Shown here piece by piece: positions 26,901 to 37,341 of a stretch of 64,000 bases of DNA (the stretch's first letter is position 1; the number at the start of each line of letters is the position of its first letter). This stretch comes from Manduca sexta (Eukaryota > Arthropoda > Insecta > Lepidoptera > Sphingidae), in assembly GCF_014839805.1 (NCBI RefSeq), contig NC_051129.1, positions 8,374,920 to 8,438,919 on the forward strand. Reading direction: 5' to 3'. The notes beneath the pieces are model-generated. The model was not told where the DNA came from. It did not search any database and saw nothing but the letters and a program-made list of their open reading frames with translations. Position numbers and translations under genes: made by a program.

Positions 26901-28693
26901 TACTTCTTTCAAACTGGTTGGTAAAATTTCCTTTAATACGAGTTTTTTAAACATGAGCTGTATCACGGAAAACTCTCAATTCTTAATTATTTTCAATAAT
27001 TTTTGTTCCAGTGTTAAACTTCTATGTGAATAATTAATTTAAACTACCACAATCAAAACGGTTAAGATTCTTATTCCAGTACATTAGACGGCCATCGAAG
27101 AAACACTGTTTCTAACTACAACAGTACATTCTTATACGAATGTCAAGATCGGAATCTCTGTTACAACGGGCTGTATAATGAGTTTGCTGATTGACTTTTC
27201 ACGCGAACGCTTTTATTAATTACGAACGTGGTTTATCGTTTTTCAGCTGTTCAACGCTTGAATTGCAAGTTTTATCTTTGTTAATTGCGTCTCTATTGAT
27301 CGTACTTTCTCTAAAAGTCGGATTAATACGAGTTGTACGTTTTTATCATGTTCACAAAGCCGTCATTCGGTACGTATCAATAATGTGGGAGCCTCATTAA
27401 TGAATTGAAAAGCGCGTCTTCATTACTACAGCCGCTGTAACCATTATTCGAGTCTAGTTAGATGCGGGCTGTATGTTTGTGTGCGTGGAGCGTACACACG
27501 GGTTGCGTCAGCGCTTCACACATACAAGTCCGTTTCCGCCGTACATTTCTCACGCTCACACACTCATACACACATAATTTGCACTCGCAGTGCTGGCTTC
27601 GTGTGTGTGCGTGTTTATCGGAAATTAGTTCTGCTGCAAGCATCGCGGTATTTATTGGTTAAAATTGACAACACCACTGATTGTGAACGATGGGAATCTG
27701 AGCACGTGCGCGCACATTAAACATTCACATCATTGAATACCACTTTAGGAACACCACTTGCAAAACAGAAATTATAGAATCATTTTTATTCCTACCTTTT
27801 AATTTAGCGTCTGTATCGTTATAATGACACGTTTAAGCGTCAATTGTTAGCGATATTTTCTATAGCAATGTCAATAAGTAAAATAGGTACGATTCTTCGT
27901 GTCTTATTAGAATCATGCGCTGATATGTACGTGAGCAAAAATTAAGTTGGAAACAAATTATGGCATTACGGAGCATTCACCTCACCTATAATTACAAGCT
28001 AGCTGTTTGCATAATTTCCATAGACATTAGCAGTACGAAATGATCTACAAATTGCTACAGCGAGAAGAACCGACGATAATTATACATCTAATTGCTCTTT
28101 TTTACTTTGTCACCTGATAGTTGTTAATTACCCCTTGTGGTATAATTCTAATAGGCTATACGGATGCAAGAGTAGTCCTTTAGAAGACTACATTGGATAC
28201 AAGATAGCCTGTAGATTAAATATATTGGGTTTTCCAAACGATTCATTTATAAATACATATGTATATATACTGTAAGTAATTGCTTTATAATTAGATATAA
28301 CAGAATATGTAATCGTGTTTTATAATTACCTAATAAGTGCTTACTCGTAACGTTGCGCTATGAGGAAAATGTGCGCAAAAATACATGCCGTTGAAATTAT
28401 TACCTTTATTGCTCAAAAAGTATGCTTTAAACAAACTTTTCATAGTCTTTCTAAGTCATTTCATTTCATAATGACGCATTACATGTAAAGTTTCTTGAAA
28501 CTATGTACGTAGAAGTAAATGCAATATTTTCGCATGTTCACTGTATTTTATTTTACACATTTAAGCTTAACAAATAGTGGGACTTCAATACACTCCTAAT
28601 TGGAATGCCATTCGTTTCATCAAACTCATAGGTTAAATATAATCACAGTAAATAGCTTGCTCTGAAGCTAGCACTATGCTGAAATATTTAAGA
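20997..28693. promoter_or_regulatory. Repeat-poor non-coding block, candidate regulatory landscape
   Basis: Apart from CA/TG-rich DNA at 27470-27640 I see no repeats. CpG-rich patches occur at about 21760-21880, 22190-22390 and 24430-24553. ATGCAAAT octamers (POU-type) lie near 21648 and 22549. ATCGATA-like motifs occur near 23350-23385 and TAATTA clusters near 24557-24665 and 27040-27220. Longer frames, for example 105 codons on the minus strand at 23447-23764, have no recognisable domain. I found no exon that joins in phase to zfh2. Confidence 0.35.
24430..24600. promoter_or_regulatory. GC island followed by TAATTA cluster
   Basis: From 24434 to 24553 the sequence is almost entirely G and C, including GGCAGCGGCAGCGGCGCCGG and GGCCCGGGGCGGCC, which is very unusual for this window. 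It is followed immediately by CTAATTAATTATTTC and ATTAATTACGG, homeodomain-type sites. It may be a CpG-island promoter or enhancer. No start codon or splice site that would make it a coding exon was found. Confidence 0.35.
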
Positions 28694-28840
28694 GTCCGCC
28701 CCGTGACCATGAAGGCTGCACTCTTCGAAACGTCGGGAATAAATACTAATATAAATTAACACTATAAAATCCGTAAATAGTTTTATTTCAATCACTAACA
28801 TATATAACAAAATATCATTATATATAAATTACATACACGT
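28694..28840 (+). mobile_element. Retroelement end repeat, copy 1 (TCGAAACGTC type)
   Basis: It shares an exact 15-mer, CCGCCCCGTGACCAT (28696-28710), with 61801-61815, and a second exact 15-mer, TAGTTTTATTTCAAT (28778-28792), with 61882-61896. Both are in the same order and orientation. It contains CTTCGAAACGTCGG at 28723-28736. I have seen this motif in ends of Penelope-like and other retroelements, so it is a probable transposon terminus rather than host sequence. Confidence 0.55.
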
Positions 28841-29125
28841 AAAACATTTAGGTGACGCGTAGCGAGTTTTATAGCAGTATCAAGTCTCTCTGATCGGACC
28901 CTCATGTCTGAGGATCGTGGTCAGCATTGGTGCATCTGGAGCGGATGATCTGCCTCCACCGGTTTCTGTCCAACACATCTCTTACGGTAGTAGAAGTGGA
29001 AGTCGATGAGTCTTTTACGTGGTCGGTCCATCTCGTTGATGAAACCGCGCAATCTTTTGCCTTCAGTGTTAGAATCAAGTAAACCACTCCTAGAAGAAGA
29101 TTCGTTCAGCGCGTTCACTCATCCT
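28841..29125 (-). mobile_element. LINE fragment: reverse transcriptase C-terminal end
   Basis: On the minus strand, the frame at 29087-28902 contains STRWTDHVKDS and, about 25 residues on, DRNRWRQIIRSR followed by HDPQT. This TRW-D ... DR-WR pattern is the usual C-terminal signature of non-LTR retrotransposon reverse transcriptases of insects. The frame is short, an overlapping frame carries neighbouring parts, and there is no catalytic (YADD) region. It is therefore a truncated or frame-shifted relic. The stop codon is followed at lower coordinates by a short 3' tail reaching the repeat at 28694-28840. Confidence 0.55.
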
Positions 29126-30974
29126 TATTTAGTCGGTTAATGCGCGATTAAAGTTTAATTTAATCGTTTACTCATTTGAACCTCAGCTGTCAGGTACTAT
29201 CGATATCTAAGATAGAAAATATTGTTACTGTAATACGTTACAAATTAAACCGAACGTTTGCGTGGAACAAGGAAATTCTTTCATACAAAACGGCTATCGT
29301 CTTACAAATATTGACTCGAAGTGTCCTCGCGATACATTATCGAACATTTCAAGGGCCACACTCGACCGTTAATAAAATAAATATACCCATAGGTGCGGCC
29401 GAATAATAAATTATAGAAAAACCCAAGGTTATAAAAATTCATTATCTGTTGACATCCTGTGAAATCGGTTTGCGGTAATTGTATATCTAGCCACATCCTG
29501 GATTATTCATTACTGTTAATGAAAAATGCGTCATATACACTGTAATTAGGATTTAATTCATGTTTTTCGAATTATTTTTAAAAGGTATGTTCTAAATAAC
29601 AATAAGTACTAGGCGCGTCTTTATTTAATTTAACAGTCATTTCGTGACGATAGATATGCTACTCATAATTTATTCAAGTCTAATTTTTGTGTTTGTCATA
29701 TTCATCACTATATCAAGAGGCAGGGCTATTACATTCCTTTAATTTACTAAAAGTTGGTCAGTAAGTAATATTTATATCTAGCGCTAGTCATATTTCATAT
29801 TGCGTACTCGCCTATGAATTACGACGACAACAATCCACGATAACAATCAATTATTTTCCCTCTTCACGTGACAGTTTTCATTGATTATCTTAGTGCTGTC
29901 AACTAAATCAATATATTATTTTATTCCTCGTTAGGTATTTGTAGGACAAGTACCGATAAAACCATAGATAACGCAGATGATGGCTTAATCTCGTTTTTAA
30001 CGAATTTTTATTCTAGATTGAGTGTTTATTTGTATCGGAATGGGTCTTTGTTTGCGAGCCAGCCGTGTATGCTTTATCGCGGCGGCGTAAGGAGCGTTTT
30101 CACTTGAATTAATTCTTGATGTGTATTTGGCGGGATCTACGTTCGTTGGTTGCTTAATTGTAATAATGTCAACAGTGACAGCGTTGACAGGCTGTCATAC
30201 GGATAAATTGATCGCAGTTGTTTGCGCAAATGCCAGTTAGATAACGATTACCGTGTATTTTAATTTGTGTAGGCATTCAGCTTGTATATTCATGGGAACT
30301 ACGTGTTATCACGTCTCCGTAGGAACACTCTTGCGCGATAAGTCGCTCTGGACGTTAAATAACCATCCTTATAGACGATAATCAAAATTATTTATATCCG
30401 AATGATTTGTTGGGAATTTAAATTTAGATCCACCTCAAGTGAGAACTATCCTTATACCGGATAGTCAAATTATTAGTATTCGAATAATTTGTAATTTAAA
30501 TTCAGAACCACGTGTTCGATTCGTTCAAATGCAAAATATATTACGGCACATTAGGAAAACAACTAACAGTGACACAACGGTTGCCCTACCTACTTCCGGC
30601 TTCGGGACGGCCGATACAAATCTATTGAACAGTCACCTTCAGCGGGCTAGTGAAACTGGTCCGTGAGAAATAGGTGATTGATTACAGATAGGGTGTATCT
30701 GGAACGGCCTGGGTGGGCCGGCATTGTCTACCTAACGAGCTTTACACTAAGTAATTGTTGATAGTGCCAAACTGTATCGGCCTCTAAAGCTACAGCGGTG
30801 GTACAGTTAGTTTAAGACTGTTAAAGTTCCTTTTGTTTATGTGGCATGTTTGTTGTATCGTTAGTCTGTACTGACATTTAATTAGAAAGGGTTAATTTTT
30901 TTGTAACAATTATATTTTAATGACCTCATTATGCTTTGCCAAAGTATATTAATGTGTAGTACGTTTTGTTACAG
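29126..30974. other. Non-coding DNA directly upstream of the first coding exon
   Basis: No coding frame resembling the family. The 3' end is an intron: it closes with GTACGTTTTGTTACAG, a usable acceptor at 30973-30974. The upstream, presumably non-coding, exon joined to it was not found. CTAGCGCTAG near 29779 is a perfect short palindrome, probably chance. Confidence 0.5.
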
Positions 30975-31010
30975 GAGAGCATGTGATGCCGGCCTTTGAC
31001 GCCCGGCGCC
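30975..31010 (+). promoter_or_regulatory. zfh2: 5' UTR part of exon with overlapping upstream start codons
   Basis: After the acceptor at 30974 there are 36 untranslated bases before the ATG at 31011. They contain ATGTGATG: a start codon followed immediately by a stop (30981-30986), and a second ATG at 30985. The second opens a 19-codon frame in another register ending with TAG at 31042-31044, past the main start. An in-frame TGA at 30984-30986 means the zfh2 frame cannot come from an earlier exon through this acceptor, which fixes the start at 31011. This leader would be expected to lower initiation at 31011. Confidence 0.6.
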
Positions 31011-33741
31011 ATGCCCACGCCGCTGCAGCCCGGCGGCCCCGCTAGCGGCCCGCCTCCGGAGCGCAAGCGGCGCCGTAAACGCGACGATCCGCAGAGTTCC
31101 GCCGCGCTCGAGCCCGACGACGACGACGGCGACATGAGCCCCGAGGAGGAACCGCGCAACGCACCAGCGGCACCCGCGGCGCCCACCCCGGCGCCATCCT
31201 CCGCCCCCGCGCCCACCTCGCCGCCTGCCGCGCCCGACGCGGTCGACCTCACCTCGCGCCGCGACTCGCCGCCTCTCTCCTCCGACGTCGAGAGATTCGA
31301 CGGCAAGATCGTCTACAACCCCGACGGATCAGCGTATATCATCGAAGACCCTGAGCTGTCCGAGGGCGAGACAAGCCTTCCGGAGCTGCCCAAGATAGAG
31401 CCAGGGTGCATCGTCGACAGCCGAGACAGCAACGTTGTGGAAAAGCAGCTCGAGTTTCCCCAGATCGCGAGTGCGTTTTACGTATCAAGAAACCCCTCGT
31501 TATATGGCGCACTGTATGGTAGACTGGCGGCAGAGAGAGCGCGAGCGAGACCCGACGCCCCCGTTATGCACAGTTATCGGGTGTTCAGCTTTCGTGGAGG
31601 CAAGGATGCGCCGAGACCGCCATCACCACCTGCAGAGTGTCCAGTCAGCGTGCCGGTGAAACCGATCCTTATGTGTTTTATATGTAAATTGAGTTTTGGA
31701 TACGCTAAATCATTTGTGGCGCATGCCCAATCAGACCACAGTTTATCATTACTCGAATCAGAAAGAGACGCGTTATCTAGAGAGAACGCGTCAGCCATCA
31801 TTCAGTGTGTTGGAAAAGATAAAGAACCACTAGTCTCGTTTTTAGAACCCGTGGGTGCGGCAGCGCCGCCACGCGTTTCTACATCTGGCAGTCCTGCAAA
31901 CATGTCAGAGTTATCAAGTCCATCTATGGACAAGCGACAAGACTTGACAACACCGGACAGAGACAATGAATCTATGCTACCTAATGGGACCTGTGACGAT
32001 CGAAGGCCGAGTCCGAACGCGTGGAGACCGCCGAGATCACTAGCCGAATCTATGGTGCCACAGCACTCCTTGATCTCCGTAGCGCATCCTCATACAATAA
32101 ATGCCTCAATTCAGCCTCGAGCCAGTCCGAATTCATCCCCACCGTTCCAGGCGACACCGCCCGCCTTCCTGTCAGGAACTACGATAGGCGTGTGTCCAGA
32201 TCACCTTGGAGGCCGGCCGTCCGGTGCCGACTGCCCGAAATGCGAACTTATACTAAATTCAGGAAGATTAGGCGGTCCGCTGGCCGGAATGCATAGTCGA
32301 AATTCCTGCAAAACATTGAAGTGTCCTAAATGCAACTGGCATTATAAATATCAAGAAACACTAGAAATTCATATGAAAGAGAAACATCCAGAAGCTGAGA
32401 CAAGTTGCATATACTGCATTGCTGGCCAACCGCATCCGCGGCTCGCCCGAGGTGAGACGTACACCTGCGGCTACAAACCGTATCGGTGTGAAGTATGCAA
32501 CTATTCTACCACGACCAAAGGAAACCTCAGTATACACATGCAGTCTGACAAGCATTTAAACAATATGCAAGAATTGCAAAATGGCGGCAACCCCGGAGAA
32601 GGCAGCTTACCACCTGCGCCTCAACATACCCCTCCTGGCAGTCATAAACCGCCTTTACCGCATCATTCGCCATTAGGACAAAAACCAAAACCAACGTTTC
32701 GTTGTGATGTTTGCAATTATGAAACTAATGTTGCGCGAAATCTAAGAATACACATGACTTCCGAAAAACATACACATAATATGCTGGTGTTACAACAGAA
32801 TGTTAAACACATGCAGACTTTATCAGCATTACATCACAGACAGCAAAGTCAACAGCAACTAGAAAGCCTATTACACTTTCATGGAGGAGACGCACCGCCG
32901 CCAAATCCTGAAGCGGCTCTGGCTGATATGGCCTATAACCAAGCATTAATGATTCAACTGATGACTGGCGGCCCAGGACCTTCACCGCCCGAGCTTGGCG
33001 CCCACTTAGATGTCGGTCTGAACCCAGAGGCAATGGAACCTCCTCCAGAACCAGCTGATCCGGAGCCAGAAAGAACGTTCCACTGTTGCATCTGTAATTG
33101 TTTTTCAACAGACTCCTTAGAAGCTCTTGGTCACCATTTAGCTCAAGATCGTACTAAAATCAGAGAACAAGAGATTCTTGCACTGGTTGCAGGTCATTAC
33201 GTCTGCAAACTGTGCACATACAAGACAAACCTAAAAGCTAACTTTCAATTACATTGCAAGACGGACAAGCACTTGCAACGACTACAACACGTCAACCACG
33301 TCAAAGAAGGTGGACCTCGCAACGAGTGGAAATTAAAGTTTTGTGGTGGTGTGGGGACTGGTGGGGCAGGTGTTGGTGGAGTGCAGGTTCGATGCTGCGC
33401 TTGTGACTACTACACTAACTCTGCGCATAAGTTACAATTGCACGCAGCAGGAGCGCGGCACGAAGCAGCAACTTTGTTACTAAGACACCTTCGGGAATGT
33501 GCGTCGCGTATCCCGAGGGAGCGTCCTCGCGTGTACCGCTGTGCTTTGTGTGGTTTCAACGCGCCGCACCGTCTACCTCTGCTGCAACACGTGCGATCAG
33601 TAAAACATTTGCAAATGGAGCAAATCCACCAGCTCCAACGCCGTTCGGAAGGCAAGGACCCCACGCCTGACGTCGCCGAGCTCTTCCAAGTTATTCCTCA
33701 GCCGCCAGAGCTGCCAAGTCCGTACGATCAACATGAAAATG
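31011..33741 (+). CDS. zfh2: Zinc finger homeobox protein zfh2 (ZFHX3/4 family), coding exon 1, residues 1-910
   Basis: This is the N-terminal part of a giant nuclear transcription factor with many C2H2 fingers and several homeodomains. Residues 18-24 (RKRRRKR) form a likely nuclear-localisation signal, in a proline- and acid-rich start. Residues 96-113 hold the family motif FDGKIVYNPDGSAYIIED. Fingers start at C222, C438, C493, C565, C732, C795 and C844; the one at C692 is degenerate. The SRNSCKTLKCPKCNWHYKY and RCEVCNYSTTTKGNLSIHMQ blocks are nearly identical to vertebrate ZFHX3 as I recall it. The start is the first ATG after the acceptor at 30974, because a TGA stands in frame upstream. 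The exon ends after the first base of codon 911 at donor G|GTAAGT (33742), phase 1. The first 300 bases are far more GC-rich than the rest. Known insect roles of zfh2 are in neural, wing and leg development; that is family knowledge. Confidence 0.95.
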
Positions 33742-36700
33742 GTAAGTTATTTTATATTTATAGATTATTGTACCGAGAAGAACCCGGAACTTGTCGAATT
33801 ACCCGCTTGTCCAGCCGTAAATCTATAACGAATCTAATTTCAGTTAGCTAAAAGAATCTGAAGCTAGAATCCCGATTAAATTATGGGCCAGTCGAAATAA
33901 ATTGCTATCTTTTTTTAATCGATTAATCAATTGTTTACACCGACATTGTATTTATTAGCATTTTTTGGTTTATTTGTCTTTTCATGACCGTCGGACAGGG
34001 AAATCAATTCTTTATTAAGTATTTTTTCAACCATGACTTGTCTATTGTTATTTCGCTAACTTCCACCAAGCGTCTTTGTCTGATATAATTGATAGTAATT
34101 AGCTGTTTAGGGACAAAGTCGGGTGCGTCACAGATCACCGCTCTGTTACAAAAAAAAACGGTTAGAAGATAAAATAAATAATATGCGCACGCGCATAATC
34201 TTTTTACGTTGCACGCTAGAGGGCGCTTTCCACAATTCGATAAACTAAATCAATATATCCAATTCCATATTATTATTTATTACACTCGTGCTAAAAACAT
34301 TTCCTAACATTTTTATTCTATAAACCGTGAAAATTCCATTAAAATTAATTCAACCAAAACCATTACCGTCGTTTGTATCGATAAAGTAATACTGAGTCGA
34401 CTTATGAATGTGATTTCGAAACGTCACTATCGGTTTCCAATTTAAACCGATTCGTTCCTTAATCAATTTTGTTCTGCGTTTTTCCAAACTGAACTCCTTT
34501 TTTGTAGATCGTGTCAGTATACATGTTCGACATTTTGTTTATTGTTAATTCGAGTATGTGCTAAATACCTCGCTATTTGGAACATGCTTTTCTAAACCGC
34601 AAATTGTTAACGATACAGTCAACGTGTTTCCAACTAGACTTGGAAAGTAGAATTAAACCTTATTGCAACATAAATATGGAGATCCACATTACAATGCACG
34701 ACAAATGTGGCGCAACATTTTCGTCACCATTAACTGACGGCCGCTCCAACTCGAATCCATGTAAACCGTCGGGCATTTAGCGGAGAATTCGTAATCACAA
34801 TAATGAGATAATTACACACGAACAAAATTTAATTTAAAGCGTGCAACATTAGAACAGGTTTCTTTAATAACGTACGCCTTACACGGTGTCGCCACGGTCG
34901 GGTGCCGTCATTGGTTGGAGGCGGCTCCGCCCCGCGAGTGAAGGAGACGGAATGAAGATTTGAATTGAGAACGCGAATTTTCCATAAGTACCGCACCGGG
35001 ACAATGACTCGCATTACGTATGTGCTGGTCGCGCATTAAGGATGATTGGGCTCTTGTGATGAGCCGCGGCGTCTGATCGCTACAGCCGCCGCACCACGCG
35101 CTCGCGACCCACTGCTTTATCAATAGACAGATTGTAGCCCTTAACAATGCTGTCTATGTATTAAACTATAACTATTTCTTATAATCATGTTGATGATTTG
35201 ATATCTTGAAAAAGGCTTTTCCTTTCGATCTAGGGTTTTATACAACAGATGAACTTAAAGTAAAAAGATCTGTATATCTTCATCTAATTGTAAATAAAAT
35301 GTTCCATAATCGGATTCGTATTAAATAACTTACCGTAGTTTATATCACTTCATCAAGAGAAAGGGTGATTTCGAATTTAGTTTACCATAATCAATGAAAC
35401 AAAACAGAGATAATGCGAATGGATTACATTCGCATGTAGCATTAAAGAATATTCGCGTCTTGAGACTGCTCTCCGAAAATCACATGACATGACCCTTCTA
35501 ATATCTATTATAAACCGCCCTTGTCGTCAAAACAATTAAAACCAGATATAAACCGGTCTTTAATTCATTTCGCACACCCTTCGCATTACAATTTGTAAAG
35601 AAGTAATCAACAAATAAGATGAGTAATCAGCTTTATTACGATTTAGAACTTTGTGAAACGGACTTTATATGGTTCTCGAATGAAAAATATTTAAAGTAGG
35701 TCATAACGTTTTGCTGTGAACCATTTAAATATTAAACAAATACTTTGTTCCAAATGTAAGCCGAAACAGAATCTTGCGAAACTCATTTCAATGAAACACA
35801 TATTTTACATCGAACCAAATTCAAGAACATACTTTGTATTATTTTATTGCTTTAATATTACAATTTTTAAATGGTTTAGGCTAGATCAATAAACATATTA
35901 AATAATATTTTTGTCAATAATAATGAAGAATTGCATAAAATGTATTACATCCCCGTGAATTAATGAACTTCATACAGGGTTTAAAGCGAATAGAGCATAG
36001 TTGAATTGCATTTTACCCCTCTCGAGCCTGCTAAAACATTTATCCATTGTATCCCTGACGCCACATTGTAAAAATTCTGACCTAAATCTCGCAAAACAAA
36101 ACTGGCTCAGCACAATGGTTACTTTACGACGCTATAACGATGTGGTGTTTCCTTAGAAAAGGCCCTTTGTCCATTGACAAAAAGCGTTGGAGATCGCGTT
36201 TATGCAGAGTCCCTTTACCTGGCCATTGTTCTATGCTACTACCAGACTGTGGGACGGCGAGTGGCGACTCCGGCTCAACATAAATAATTACGTCCACCGG
36301 TCATCCAGCTCTGAATTAGGGTCACTCGTATGATTATTATTACGGATTTATTTATACCCTCTCCCCATCATTAGATGTAACGGTTGCGACTGCTTAAAAC
36401 TATAGAACGGGTTCCGGACAAGGGGCAGACTGGTTTCATATTCGTTGGACTGTGAGATAATTTCAAGTTTTTAATTAAGTGAAAAATCGTGCTCCCTTGT
36501 GGCGTTTTTGTTCAGCGCATTTGCAGATTTATTCTCATTCAATGTTTGCAAAATTTCAATAAATTTATATTCTTGTGGAAGATCCGCGTTTTGTTTACGG
36601 GATTTGTTCCGGATTACGGTGTGATTTTTTTCTTTTCATCCCAAATGAACACAAAAGCGCGCAGGCTGTCAGTTGCCCATCTAATAAAGTATAATTGTAA

Positions 36701-37341
36701 CGTAAAATTAACGAATTTGTGCGCTCCCCGCATCGGCTGTTTCTTTCTCGTTCCTTATTTGAGCGTAAACAATGCGAGCCAGCGTCTTTCACACGCGGAC
36801 CGCGGCCGACTTATCCTTGGTCAAAATAATAATTGCACTCTCTCACATGTCGCATGCGCCGTCCCGCTCGCACCCGCCGTCACATACGACGTCCCGATGC
36901 ATTTGATCCGATGCGAAACGAAATATTCGAAACCTTTTGTAATAATGAACAATGATTGTTTGCTCGTCCTGTATCTCCTTTGTGTGCGAAATTACAATAT
37001 ACTTGTTACGTTAGCATTAAATACAACTGTGAATGTGTGCGTACGGGATGGATAGAGCGATACCTTTGTCTTGCCGGGACCTCGCAAACAAAACGAGTCC
37101 TACTAATAATAAAAGAGAAGAATTTTATTTTTAACTTCAATTCAGAAAAGTAACAAACGATCGCACCGAACAATAGTCAGCTTCATTTATAGAAATAATC
37201 TTTTTTGTAGATAAATCTCACGTAGATGTAGGTAGACGTTGTGGATTTACGGCGTGCGGACCGACACCCATTCTGGTCGCAGATACCGTAGCGGGAGGTG
37301 TGCGCGTAATTATTGCAATTTATATTGTTCTTTGTCAACAG
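33742..37341 (+). other. zfh2: zfh2 intron between coding exons 1 and 2
   Basis: It begins GTAAGT and ends TTTGTCAACAG, phase 1 on both sides, so codon 911 becomes GAT (Asp). At 3.6 kb it is the larger of the two introns. It holds a GC-richer stretch at about 34850-35110 and a run of CATTGT/ACAATG-type motifs at 36045-36235. A 188-codon GTG-started frame lies at 36489-37055. No repeat fragments were recognised. It is a likely enhancer-bearing intron; the function is inferred. Confidence 0.85.
36045..36240. promoter_or_regulatory. Cluster of SOX-like sites in zfh2 intron, candidate enhancer
   Basis: Within about 190 bases there are TCCATTGTATCC (36052), CACATTGTAAA (36062), CACAATGG (36111), CCTTTGTCCATTGAC (about 36164-36178) and GGCCATTGTTCTATG (36220). 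All are variants of the SOX core (A/C)CATTGT or its complement, some with one mismatch. Homotypic clustering near a neural regulator suggests an enhancer bound by SoxB-class factors. This is a motif-level inference only. Confidence 0.3.

Noticed and set aside
27458..27720. Overlapping frames on both strands with Cys/Val/His runs
   Set aside because: They come from CA/TG-rich simple sequence.
30929..31306. 125-codon minus-strand frame over the start of zfh2 exon 1
   Set aside because: Shadow of the GC-rich coding exon; Gly/Ala/Ser low-complexity sequence without a domain.
37239..37341. Upstream extension of the exon 2 open frame
   Set aside because: Lies before a good acceptor in matching phase with exon 1; not family-like sequence.
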